DNA of 64,000 nt from Saprospirales bacterium. Its GTDB lineage: Bacteria; Bacteroidota; Bacteroidia; Chitinophagales; Saprospiraceae. Shown piece by piece: positions 17,885 through 26,976 of the stretch. Position 1 is the stretch's first letter; each line of letters starts with the position of its first letter. Location of the stretch: assembly GCA_016711045.1 (NCBI GenBank), contig JADJTT010000012.1, positions 1-64,000 of the forward strand. The letters are read 5' to 3'. The notes under the pieces were generated by a model. The model was not told the DNA's origin. It made no database searches and saw only the letters and a list, made by a program, of their open reading frames with translations. The position numbers and the translations under genes were made by a program.

Positions 17885-20617
17885 ATGCGCCTTTTTACGC
17901 TTGCTATGCTGTTTTTGAGCCTGTTTCCAGGGCTCTACGCCCAGGTGGTCATCAATGAATTTTCTGCGGCCAACGTCAGCACCATCCAGGACGCCTATTC
18001 GGAGTATGAAGACTGGATCGAATTGCGCAATACCGGCCCCACCGCGGTCGATATCTCCGGATACTATTTGAGCGATCGGATCACCAACCCCGATAAATGG
18101 CCATTCCCCGCCGGTACGGTCATCCCCGCCGGCGGCTACCGGCTGGTATTCGCCTCCAACCGAAACTCCAACGCCTCCGGGCAGTTGCACACCAACTTCA
18201 AGCTCACCCAAACCAAAGGCGAATACGTCGTGCTGGCCAACCCGGCAGGAGTGGTGCTCGACAGCTACCAGATCACCCAACCCAATCAGACCAATCACTC
18301 CTGGGGACGACACCCGGGTACCGGCCAATGGCAGGTATACACATCCCCTACGCCCGGCACCGCCAATGGCAACAATGCGTTTACAGGGTACGCGCCGCTC
18401 CCTGTTTTCAGCATCCCCGCCGGCTTTTACGGAGGTCCCCAAACACTCAGCCTGTTTGCACCCTCCGGATCGATGATCCGCTATACCACCAATGGGAGTG
18501 ACCCGACCCCCACTTCTTCGCTGTATTCCGGGCCGATTCCAATCCCCAATACCACCGTCATCCGGGCCCAGATATATAGCTCCAACCCTCAGCTATTGCC
18601 CGGTTTCATTGAAACCAATACCTATTTTATCGACGAGAACCACAGCATTCCCGTAATCTCCATCGCCGGAAACCAGGTGATGAACCTGCTCAACGGATCG
18701 CAGATCCACCCGGTGGGATCGTTCGAGTTATTCAAAAACGGGCAGTTGATCGATGAGGCCTTAGGCGAATACAACGAACACGGAAACGACAGCTGGGCCT
18801 ATCCTCAGCGCGGTATCGACTATATCACCCGCGATCAGTTCGGGTATGCGGCAGAAATCGAGGACAAGATCTTCGCCACTAAAGACCGGGAAGGTTTCCA
18901 ACGCCTTATTCTCAAAGCGGCAGCCAATGACAACTATCCGTTTCAGAATGGGGGCGCCCATATTCGCGATGCCTATGTGCACCACCTTTCCCAACTGGCC
19001 GGCCTGGAAGTGGACGAACGGAGCTATGAACCCTGCGTGCTCTACGCCAATGGCTCCTATTGGGGCATTTACGATATCCGCGAAAAAGTGGACGAGCCGG
19101 ATTTTACGAATTATTACTACGGGCAGGATGAATACCATATCGACTTCATCAAAACCTGGGGCGCCACCTGGCAGGAATATGGTTCCTGGGCCGATTGGTA
19201 CCCCCTCCACGATTTTATCACCAACAACAACATGGCCGTCCCGGCCAACTATGCCTACGCCTCGGAGCAACTGGAAATGCTCTCGCTGATCGACTATATG
19301 ATCATCAATACCCATACGGTGTGCAAGGACTGGCTTAACTGGAATACCTCCTGGTGGCGAGGCAAAGACCCTTCGGGCGAAAAGCTCAAATGGCGGTATG
19401 CCCTTTGGGACCTCGACGCCACATTTGGCCATTACGTCAACTACACCAGCATTCCCAACATCGGGCCTTCCGCCGATCCCTGCGACAACGAGACCTATTC
19501 CACCTCTTCCGACCCCCAGGGGCACGTAGACCTCATTATTTCATTGATGGAAAATGAGGAATTTCACTCCCTGTATGTCAACCGTTATGCCGACCTGTAC
19601 AACTCTTACTTATCGTGCGAGTACATGATCGCCCTGCTCGATACCCTGGTGGGCCGAATCGAGCCGGAAATGCCGAAGCACATCGCCAAATGGGGCGGCA
19701 ATATGACCGAATGGCTCACCAATGTGCAGAAGATCCGCGATTTCATCAACGAACGGTGTACCTTTATAGACGGAGGTATTGTCGATTGCTATGACGTGAC
19801 CGGCCCTTTCCCGCTTACCGTGTCCATCTATCCGGAAGAATCGCCTAACCAGGTGAAGGTCAACACCTTTGTGCCCTCGGCATTTCCCTTTTCCGGCGAT
19901 TACTTTGGCGGCACCACCCTTCACTTTCAGGCCCTTCCGGCCGATGAGTGGGCATTCCACCACTGGGAGGTAGCTAACCAGCCTTTCGCCCCGGATCAAT
20001 TTGCCGAAGCCATCACCATGAGCCTGGTGGAAGGCGATGATATCATTGCCTATTTCCAGCCGTCGATCCCATGCGCCTTGCCTGATAATATTGCGATTGA
20101 AACCACACAGACTACAGCCGATATTTCCTGGGATGGTCCGCTCAACAACCTTAGCTACGAGGTGCGCTGGCGGCCGGTAGGCGCCGACACCTGGACGGTC
20201 ATCACCTATCTGGGTGATGCGATCGTGCTGGACGGCCTTGAGCCCTGTACCGATTACGAGTTTGGACTCGGCTCTATCTGTGGCAACGCCACCAGCGACC
20301 TGATTGACGGCACCTTTTCCACCGAGTGTGTCAATGCCACGGAAGAGCGCCCGGTACGCATTCTGGCTTTCCAGGTATACCCCAATCCCACCGACAAAGA
20401 CATTAACCTGGAGTTTGACCTGGCAGAATGGGGCCCGATCAGCTTCTCTGCCTACGCCGCCACCGGCGGGCAGGTATGGGCGCAACAAGCCACCGACCTC
20501 GCTCCCGGTCGCCATCATTTAAACCTGCCCGAAAGCAGCCAATGGCCTGCAGGGATGTATTTCATCCGCCTGCAACTTGGGGATGAAGTGGCGGTGAGGA
20601 AAGTAATGAAACAGTAA
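17885..20617 (+). CDS. Secreted lamin-tail/CotH-kinase protein with T9SS sorting domain
   Basis: 910 residues. Signal peptide (1-20, ending LYAQ), lamin tail domain (about 20-150, VVINEFSAANVS...DWIELRN), a chitobiase C-terminal-like repeat (about 195-235, MIRYTTNGSDPTPTSSLYSGP), a CotH spore-coat kinase-like domain (about 255-600, with WRYALWDLDATFG), a fibronectin-III-like domain (about 735-820) and a T9SS sorting domain (FQVYPNPTDK...AVRKVMKQ). CotH proteins phosphorylate proteins in Bacillus; the role of the secreted Bacteroidota form is unknown. It is the second of three lamin-tail genes in this region and has its own promoter. Confidence 0.9.
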   Translation: MRLFTLAMLFLSLFPGLYAQVVINEFSAANVSTIQDAYSEYEDWIELRNTGPTAVDISGYYLSDRITNPDKWPFPAGTVIPAGGYRLVFASNRNSNASGQLHTNFKLTQTKGEYVVLANPAGVVLDSYQITQPNQTNHSWGRHPGTGQWQVYTSPTPGTANGNNAFTGYAPLPVFSIPAGFYGGPQTLSLFAPSGSMIRYTTNGSDPTPTSSLYSGPIPIPNTTVIRAQIYSSNPQLLPGFIETNTYFIDENHSIPVISIAGNQVMNLLNGSQIHPVGSFELFKNGQLIDEALGEYNEHGNDSWAYPQRGIDYITRDQFGYAAEIEDKIFATKDREGFQRLILKAAANDNYPFQNGGAHIRDAYVHHLSQLAGLEVDERSYEPCVLYANGSYWGIYDIREKVDEPDFTNYYYGQDEYHIDFIKTWGATWQEYGSWADWYPLHDFITNNNMAVPANYAYASEQLEMLSLIDYMIINTHTVCKDWLNWNTSWWRGKDPSGEKLKWRYALWDLDATFGHYVNYTSIPNIGPSADPCDNETYSTSSDPQGHVDLIISLMENEEFHSLYVNRYADLYNSYLSCEYMIALLDTLVGRIEPEMPKHIAKWGGNMTEWLTNVQKIRDFINERCTFIDGGIVDCYDVTGPFPLTVSIYPEESPNQVKVNTFVPSAFPFSGDYFGGTTLHFQALPADEWAFHHWEVANQPFAPDQFAEAITMSLVEGDDIIAYFQPSIPCALPDNIAIETTQTTADISWDGPLNNLSYEVRWRPVGADTWTVITYLGDAIVLDGLEPCTDYEFGLGSICGNATSDLIDGTFSTECVNATEERPVRILAFQVYPNPTDKDINLEFDLAEWGPISFSAYAATGGQVWAQQATDLAPGRHHLNLPESSQWPAGMYFIRLQLGDEVAVRKVMKQ

Positions 20618-20690
20618 ATAATTGGTTATGAGGTTTATGAAGTTTATTCGCTTTCACTAAACCTCATAAACCTCATAAACTTTTAATACC
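20618..20690. repeat. Intergenic AAACCTCATAAAC-type inverted repeat
   Basis: GAGGTTTATGAAGTTTAT at about 20629-20646 pairs imperfectly with the CATAAACCTCATAAACTT copies at about 20660-20680, giving a stem-loop between two lamin-tail genes. The same words recur as a tandem repeat near 57.2 kb. It is probably a terminator-like intergenic repeat. Confidence 0.5.
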
Positions 20691-21473
20691 ATGTACTTCA
20701 AGCACATCCTCCTATCCCTGGCTTGCGCCCTTTCTGTCTATATGGCCCAGGCCCAAACCTACGGCGACGGCCTGGTCATCAACGAGTTTGTGGCCGCTAA
20801 CGATTCGCTTTCCGGCATCGCCGATCCCAACGGGCAGTTTGAGGATTGGATCGAGTTGTACAACGGTGGGAACCTGGCGCTCAACCTCGAAAATTTTGCC
20901 CTGAGTGACAAACCCGACAACCCGTTGAAATGGTTATTCCCCGCCGGCACCACCCTCGAACCCGATGGATACCTGATTATTTGGGCAGATGAAGACCAGA
21001 GCCAGGAAGGCCTGCACGCCAATTTCAAGTTGAGCAAAAGCGGGGAATTCCTCATGTTGAGCAATCCCTTCGGCGAGGTGCTCGATTCGCTGACCTTTGG
21101 TCCGCAGGAGACCAATATCGCCTATGCCCGCCGCCCGAACGGCACAGGTAATTTCATTATGCAAAATTCGACCTTTGGATACAATAATGACGAGGTCAAT
21201 TCAACAGTCCAACGGCTTTTTCCCCAGCCCCTGTTCACCCTTTCGCCCAACCCGGCTACCACAGAAGTCGTGATCGGCTGGACGACCGAGGAAGCCCCCT
21301 CCGTGTTAGCCATCGACATCCTCAATCTCACGGGACAGGTGTTATGGCGCGGGGTTGGTGGTTCATATACCTCTTTTCGGATTCCAGTAGAGGGCATTAC
21401 CCCGGGCATATACCACGTCCGAATTCAAACAGATAAGGGGATATGGGTGCAGCCACTTACAGTTACCCGGTGA
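20691..21473 (+). CDS. Secreted lamin-tail-domain protein with T9SS sorting domain
   Basis: 260 residues. Signal peptide (1-21, ending MAQAQ), one lamin tail domain (about 25-150, LVINEFVAANDSLSG...DWIELYNGG and LIIWADEDQ), and a T9SS sorting domain (about 180-260, FTLSPNPATTEVVIGW...GIYHVRIQTDKG). This is the minimal form of the architecture shared with the genes at 8486 and 17885, and suggests small surface or extracellular proteins. Lamin tail domains are often attached to secreted nucleases and CotH proteins; here there is no enzymatic domain. Confidence 0.88.
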   Translation: MYFKHILLSLACALSVYMAQAQTYGDGLVINEFVAANDSLSGIADPNGQFEDWIELYNGGNLALNLENFALSDKPDNPLKWLFPAGTTLEPDGYLIIWADEDQSQEGLHANFKLSKSGEFLMLSNPFGEVLDSLTFGPQETNIAYARRPNGTGNFIMQNSTFGYNNDEVNSTVQRLFPQPLFTLSPNPATTEVVIGWTTEEAPSVLAIDILNLTGQVLWRGVGGSYTSFRIPVEGITPGIYHVRIQTDKGIWVQPLTVTR

Positions 21474-21503
21474 GTCAAAAACAAAAGAAGCCATCTTCCC
21501 ATA

Positions 21504-22205
21504 ATGACCCTTCGCCGCACCCTCCAATTGAACGGACTCACGGTACAACTCGACAGCCTTACCAACTTCGATGAGCTGTTCGATCAGCTGCTGGCGAAAG
21601 GGGAGGATAGCGAGGAAGTGCTGGATGAACGAATCCCGTACTGGGCAGATTTGTGGCCTTCAGCGGTGGCATTGGGGACGTATCTGGTAAACTCGGGGCT
21701 CGTCAAGCCCGAAACCAGTGTGACGGAGATCGGATGCGGATTGGGACTGCCCAGTATCGTGACCGGAATGCTCGGCGCTAAAGAAGTGCGTTTTACAGAT
21801 TATTTGGAAGACGCCCTGGTTTATGCCAAACACAATTGGGACCTCAACTGCACCCATCCCGCCATCTTCCAACGACTCGACTGGCGACAGCCTGATCCTG
21901 CCTTTGCTGCAGACCTCCTCCTCGCCTCCGATGTAGCTTACGAGGCACGTTTTTTCCCCGACCTGCTACCCGCTTTTCGGGGTTTGTGTAAACCGGGCGG
22001 TCGGATCCTATTCAGCGAGCCCGGACGGGACGTAGCGCAGGTATTTCTGGACAACCTGCCGGAATTGGGCTTTTCGGTAAAGAAGACTATGATGGAGGGG
22101 GAATTGAACGGAATTGGATATAAGGTGGGCATCTACGACATGAAAATAAAGGATGAAAAGAACCCTTCACGCTTCACGCCTCACGCTTCACCAGCAAGGC
22201 CATAA
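21504..22205 (+). CDS. Class I methyltransferase (protein lysine methyltransferase-like)
   Basis: 233 residues resembling the Methyltransf_16 / nicotinamide N-methyltransferase-like group. Y-W-A-D-L-W-P-S (residues 46-53) precedes motif I VTEIGCGLGLPSIV (73-86); the acidic motif is FTDYLEDALVYAKHNW (about 96-111), and LLLASDVAYEARFF (139-152) corresponds to motif IV. The substrate is not predictable. The last 32 bases overlap the end of the convergent rRNA methyltransferase gene, and the C-terminal tail after about residue 212 looks like read-through into low-complexity sequence. Confidence 0.85.
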   Translation: MTLRRTLQLNGLTVQLDSLTNFDELFDQLLAKGEDSEEVLDERIPYWADLWPSAVALGTYLVNSGLVKPETSVTEIGCGLGLPSIVTGMLGAKEVRFTDYLEDALVYAKHNWDLNCTHPAIFQRLDWRQPDPAFAADLLLASDVAYEARFFPDLLPAFRGLCKPGGRILFSEPGRDVAQVFLDNLPELGFSVKKTMMEGELNGIGYKVGIYDMKIKDEKNPSRFTPHASPARP

Positions 22206-23380
22206 AAAAACCATCATACCCAAACTCATTGGGCAACAAATACTGCGAGCGCACCAGCTCGAATTTCCCTTCTTGTTCCTTTAGAAAAGTCGCAACCTGA
22301 TGCTCGTTTTCGGAAGGCAGAATGCTGCAGGTGGCATAGACCATCAGGCCGCCGGGCTTGAGCATCCGGCTATAGGAGCGAAGGATCTCCTGTTGGGTTT
22401 GGCGCACCTGCTCAATGAACGCCAGGTCGAGTTTCCACTTGGCGTCGGGGTTGCGACGTAGCACGCCGAGGCCAGAACAAGGCACGTCGAGCAGCAAGCG
22501 GTCGGAAGAGTTTTCCAGGCGCTTGATGACTTTGGTGGAAGTGACCGGACGTGCTTCGATGATGTCTATCCCGGCACGGCGGGCGCGGCGTTTGAGCTCC
22601 TCGAGTTTCCAGCCCTCCGTATCCATCGCGATGATGCGGCCCTTGTTTTGCATGAGCGCGGCGAGGTGGAGCGCCTTGCCCCCGGCCCCGGCACAGGCAT
22701 CGATGACCCGCATACCGGGCTCGACTTGCAGGTAGGGCGCTACCTGCTGGGAAGCGAAATCCTGCACTTCAAAATACCCTTGCTTAAATGCCTGCGTGGA
22801 AAATAGGTTTTTGCGAACCATTACCCGCAACGCATCTCCTCCCTCCAACGGCGCTGTTTCGACCCCTTCGGCCTTCAGTAACTGCTGAAGGGAAAGTACA
22901 TCCATTTTTAGGGTATTGACACGGAGCACCACCGGCGCCGGCTCGTTGAGGGCCTTCAGTACAGGTTCCCAGGACACTTCCAGTTCGCGGGCGGCACGTT
23001 CATCCAGCCAATCGGGGATCGACTCATTGATCTTTCGCACCGATTCGACCTTTTTGCTTTTTTTCGCGGATCGCGCGGGCATCCAACCCCTTAAACTCCT
23101 CCCAATCGGGCAATTTGTACTCGTGCAAAAGCTGCCAGATACCAAACAATCGCCACCAGTCGGCTTCCACTTTGGGCGGGGCTCCGTCAATCTCATACAG
23201 CAGTCGGTACCAGCGAACGACCTCATAGGTATTCTCGGCAATAAAAGCCCGGTCGCGGGCGCCCCATTTGGGGTTCGACTTCAATATCCGCTCGATCACT
23301 TTATCGGCGTATTGGTTGTCGTCAAAAATATCCTGCAAGGCATTGACGACGGCTTGGACGAGGTTTCTGTAGAGCTTCAA
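22174..23380 (-). pseudogene. RsmB/NOL1-NOP2-Sun family rRNA m5C methyltransferase, one frameshift
   Basis: The reading frame starts at 23380 (MKLYRNLVQAVVNALQ), runs to IREK at about 23065, and continues one base out of phase as SKKVESVRKINESIPDWL to the stop at 22174. A run of seven A at the junction would be in frame with six, so an extra A explains the break. Restored length is about 402 residues. The catalytic domain is intact: motif I VIDACAGAGGKALHLAAL, motif IV LLDVPCSGLGVLRRNP (Cys) and motif VI YATCSILPSENE (Cys nucleophile), followed by the typical GYDGFFMALLVKR end. The N-terminus carries a NusB-like helical region. The enzyme would modify 16S rRNA cytosine. Because this gene is normally retained, the frameshift is probably a sequence error. 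Confidence 0.85.
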
Positions 23381-23643
23381 GAATAGTTTTTAGTGCTTAG
23401 TCCCGATAGCTATCGGGATCAATTTTCAGTTCTATAGCCCAAACTAACCACAAAAAACTGAAAATTGAAAATTGAACACTGAAAACTGATCCAGTCTTTT
23501 TATTTCATCTCTTCGTCCCACAAATCACTCCCTTCATCGGAAACCCACTACCACGGGGCTATTCTGAAGAAACCTTTCTAAAAAGGACCCGTCTTTGGGG
23601 CTGATAACTTTTTTTGGATTTGTCCTTACAAACCACTTTACAC
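23381..23643. other. Intergenic region with palindromes, no gene
   Basis: 263 bases containing CCCGATAGCTATCGGGA (about 23402-23418, a perfect palindrome) and an inverted low-complexity stretch built from TTTTCAGTT and AACTGAAAATTG. The same words recur at 45.1-45.25 kb. A frame beginning with TTG at 23614 leads into the receptor gene, but ATG 23644 is the better start. Confidence 0.5.
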
Positions 23644-26106
23644 ATGAGATCCCCAATTATCGCGTTGCTCGCAATCCTTTGCAGCGCACCCATTGAAAAC
23701 AATCTATTCGCACAAGCCGGAGACGGCAGCCTGACCGGTATCGTGATCGAAGACAGCGGACAGCCCGCCGAATTTGCCACCGTGATGCTTTACCGCCAAG
23801 GAGATAGCAGCCTGGTGAAAGGCGACTTCACCAACGAACAAGGCTCCTTTCTCTTTGAATCACTCGAACCCAACACGTACTTTCTACAAGTGACCATGGT
23901 CGGGTTTACCGACATGGTCGTTCCTGATATCCAAATGAATGCAACTACCCCAACGATCGACCTCGGCACGCTGCGCATGGGCGAGAACGTCCAGCAGCTG
24001 TCCGAGGTGATCGTAACCGCCAAAAAACCATTCGTGGAGCGCCAGGCAGACAAACTCATCGTCAATGTCGAAAACAGCAGTGTAGCGGTGGGCAACACAG
24101 CGCTGGAAGTACTGCGCCAGGCGCCAGGCGTCACGATCGACAACAACGACAACATCAGCCTGCGCGGCAGGCAGGGGGTGATCGTAATGATCGATAACAA
24201 ACAGACCTACCTTTCGATGGCCGAGGTAGCCAACCTCCTGAAGAACATGCCCAGCGAATCGATCGAAACGATCGAGATCATTACCCAACCTTCTGCCCGT
24301 TACGATGCAGCGGGTAATGCAGGTATCATAAACATTCGAATAAAGAAGAACAAGAACATGGGCTTCAACGGAAGCGCCACCCTCGGCGCCGGCGCCGGCC
24401 TGGTTTGGTTCGACCACCTTTACGAAAAAACAAACGGCAGCCTCAACCTCAACTACCGCCAGGGCAAATTCAACCTGTTCGGCAATTACAGCAACCGCCA
24501 TAACGACGGCCGCAATGACCTCAACCTCGACCGTACAGTGATATTTCAGGACACCACGACCTATTTCGACCAACATTCACAAATGGCCCATACCAATAAC
24601 AGCCATTCCTATAAAGTGGGATTGGACTATTCGCTAACCGATCGCCAGACGCTTGGAATACAAGCCAATGGGCAATTCAATAAGGAGGCCATGTCCATGA
24701 ATAACCAAAGCGATATTTTCATCAATGGCAGCCCAAATGGGGGTATCCTGGTAGAAAATGTACGTCCGGAAAATTGGTCCAACCAAACCTACAACCTCAA
24801 CTACCGCGCTACCTTCGACAGCCTGGGCCGGGAATTGACTGCTGACGTAGACTATGCCTACTACAAAGGCAATTCGTTCGACAATATCCTCACTTCCTTC
24901 TTCAATGGGGAAGGCGCTTTGACAGGCGAAGAGCCCTTGCGCAGCGAAGTACCGATCATGGTCGACATCTGGGCTTTTAAAGCCGACTACGTACACCCAC
25001 TGCGCAGCGGACTGAAGCTGGAAGGTGGCGTAAAGACCAGCTTCGTAACCACCGATAACGATGTAGTGTTTGAGCTTTTCGAAGAAAATGACTGGGTGGT
25101 CGACAGCACGAAGAGTAACCATTTTGTGTATGAAGAAAATATATCCGCAGCCTATGCAAACGCCTCCCGGCAGTTTGAAAAATGGGGCATCCAGGCGGGT
25201 TTGCGCGCGGAGTATACCGAGTCGGTGGGCAACTCCATCACCTTGAGCAAGGTCGTAGACCGCGCATACCTGGAGTTTTTCCCGAGCCTGTCGCTCCAAT
25301 ACCAACTCAGTGAAAAGCATCAGTTCGGCTTTAATTACAGCCGCCGCATCGACCGCCCCAGCTATCAGGACCTCAACCCATTCATCTATTTCCTCGATCC
25401 GTTCTCTTTCGTGCAGGGCAACCCGTTCCTGAACCCCATGTTCACCCACTCGATCGAAGTGTCACACACCTTTATGGGTATGGTCAACACCAGTTTGAGT
25501 TACAACCGCACGGAGGATTACATCACTCAGGTGACTACCCAAAACGATACGACGAAGACGACCATTGCCACCAACTACAACCTGGACACCTACCACAACA
25601 TCGCTTTCAATATCAGTACGCCCGTGCCGGTGACCAAGTGGTGGATGGCCCAGACCAACCTGAATGTGAACTACAAAAGCTTCCAGTCTGAATTTCAGGG
25701 CGCTCAACTCAACAACAAAGGTTGGACGGCCAATGTCTACATCTCCAATCAATTCACCCTGCCCAAAGGCTATGGTGTGGAATTGTCGGGCTGGTACCAG
25801 TCGCCGGAAGTAGATGGCATCTTTATCGGCCGATCGATGTACATGGCTAATTTTGGATTGAGCAAATCTTTCCTGAAGAAAAAGGCCACCTTCCGCATGA
25901 ATGTCAATGACATTTTCAATACGGGGCGGTGGAGAGGCTCTACCCTCTATGAAAACATGGACCTCAAAATCAATAGCAAATGGGAGAGCCGCCGCGTGAA
26001 TATCTCTTTTAACTACCGTTTCGGCAATCAAAACGTAAAAGGTCCGCAACGCCGCAGCACCGGTTCGGATGAAGAACGCAACCGGGTGAAAATGGATCGG
26101 GGGTAA
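23644..26106 (+). CDS. Outer-membrane beta-barrel TonB-dependent receptor-like protein with carboxypeptidase-like domain
   Basis: 820 residues from ATG 23644 (MRSPIIALLAILCSAP...FAQ signal peptide). A CarboxypepD_reg-like beta-sandwich (about 28-115: GSLTGIVIEDSGQPAEFATVML) is followed by a plug-like domain (LRQAPGVTIDNNDNISLRGR...IETIEIITQPSARYDAAGNAGIINIRIKK) and a large beta-barrel of the OMP_b-brl_3 type. The protein does not end in an aromatic residue but in a charged tail. Such receptors take up unknown ligands with TonB energy. It is unlinked to a SusD partner; the EamA gene follows after 18 bases. Confidence 0.9.
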   Translation: MRSPIIALLAILCSAPIENNLFAQAGDGSLTGIVIEDSGQPAEFATVMLYRQGDSSLVKGDFTNEQGSFLFESLEPNTYFLQVTMVGFTDMVVPDIQMNATTPTIDLGTLRMGENVQQLSEVIVTAKKPFVERQADKLIVNVENSSVAVGNTALEVLRQAPGVTIDNNDNISLRGRQGVIVMIDNKQTYLSMAEVANLLKNMPSESIETIEIITQPSARYDAAGNAGIINIRIKKNKNMGFNGSATLGAGAGLVWFDHLYEKTNGSLNLNYRQGKFNLFGNYSNRHNDGRNDLNLDRTVIFQDTTTYFDQHSQMAHTNNSHSYKVGLDYSLTDRQTLGIQANGQFNKEAMSMNNQSDIFINGSPNGGILVENVRPENWSNQTYNLNYRATFDSLGRELTADVDYAYYKGNSFDNILTSFFNGEGALTGEEPLRSEVPIMVDIWAFKADYVHPLRSGLKLEGGVKTSFVTTDNDVVFELFEENDWVVDSTKSNHFVYEENISAAYANASRQFEKWGIQAGLRAEYTESVGNSITLSKVVDRAYLEFFPSLSLQYQLSEKHQFGFNYSRRIDRPSYQDLNPFIYFLDPFSFVQGNPFLNPMFTHSIEVSHTFMGMVNTSLSYNRTEDYITQVTTQNDTTKTTIATNYNLDTYHNIAFNISTPVPVTKWWMAQTNLNVNYKSFQSEFQGAQLNNKGWTANVYISNQFTLPKGYGVELSGWYQSPEVDGIFIGRSMYMANFGLSKSFLKKKATFRMNVNDIFNTGRWRGSTLYENMDLKINSKWESRRVNISFNYRFGNQNVKGPQRRSTGSDEERNRVKMDRG

Positions 26107-26124
26107 TTACCTACCTTCGCCTCC

Positions 26125-26973
26125 ATGAGAGGCTTCTTCACCTTCGGAATCCGGTACATGCTGCTCGCCGTAACCAGTTTTTCGGTGATGAACCTGTGTG
26201 TGAAAATGCTACCCGGTATACCGCCGATGGAGATGGTTTTCTTCCGGTGCCTCGTTTCTTTTCTGATCTGTGCCTATATCCTCACCCGGGCCAAACATTC
26301 CTGGCTTGGTAACAGATACCTGTTGTTGATCGCCAGAGGTGCCAGCGGCACCCTGGCGCTCTACTTTTTCTTCGTCGCCCTCCAAAACCTGCCCCTCGCC
26401 ACGGCGGTGACGATCTCCTACCTTTCGCCCGTGTTCTCCACGCTCTTTGCTGCTATTTTTTTGAAAGAAAAGGTGCGTCCGATCCAATGGGTCTATTTTG
26501 GGGTATCCCTTCTCGGTGTTATCCTGCTGAAAGGCTGGGACCCGCGAGTCACCACCTTCTATTTTGTGGTAGGCCTTTTATCAGCCGTGTTTTCGGGAGT
26601 GGCCTATACTCTGGTGCGCACGCTTAAAGAAACCGAGCATCCCATCGTGATCGTAATGCACTTCCAGATCGTGGGTATGCTGGCCGGGGCGGTTTTCTCT
26701 GCGGCCCATTTCCAAGTCCCGCACCATTGGGAGTGGCTCGGCCTGCTGGCCGTGGGGCTGCTTACCCAGGCAGGTCAGGTCAATCTCACCAAAGCCCTGC
26801 AGCTCGAGCGCGTGGGCATTGCCACCAGTCTCAATTTCGTAGGGGTCATCTACGCCGCTATTTTCGGATGGGTCCTCTTTTCCGAGCACCTTACCTTGAA
26901 GAGTTTGTTCGCCATTTCACTGGTGGCGGCAGGGGTAGTATTGAATATTTTAGAGGGGAGAAAGACTGCGTAG
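26125..26973 (+). CDS. EamA/DMT-family inner-membrane transporter
   Basis: 282 residues with about ten hydrophobic helices in two EamA repeats (about 8-135 and 150-278). Landmarks are FFRCLVSFLICAYI, ALYFFFVALQNLPLATAVTISYLSPVFSTLFAAIFLKEKV and, in the second half, VGIATSLNFVGVIYAAIFGWVLFSEHL. DMT carriers export metabolites or drugs; the substrate is unknown. It follows the receptor gene by 18 bases and may be co-transcribed. Its stop is only three bases from the stop of the convergent GH5 gene. Confidence 0.92.
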   Translation: MRGFFTFGIRYMLLAVTSFSVMNLCVKMLPGIPPMEMVFFRCLVSFLICAYILTRAKHSWLGNRYLLLIARGASGTLALYFFFVALQNLPLATAVTISYLSPVFSTLFAAIFLKEKVRPIQWVYFGVSLLGVILLKGWDPRVTTFYFVVGLLSAVFSGVAYTLVRTLKETEHPIVIVMHFQIVGMLAGAVFSAAHFQVPHHWEWLGLLAVGLLTQAGQVNLTKALQLERVGIATSLNFVGVIYAAIFGWVLFSEHLTLKSLFAISLVAAGVVLNILEGRKTA

Positions 26974-26976
26974 GTC

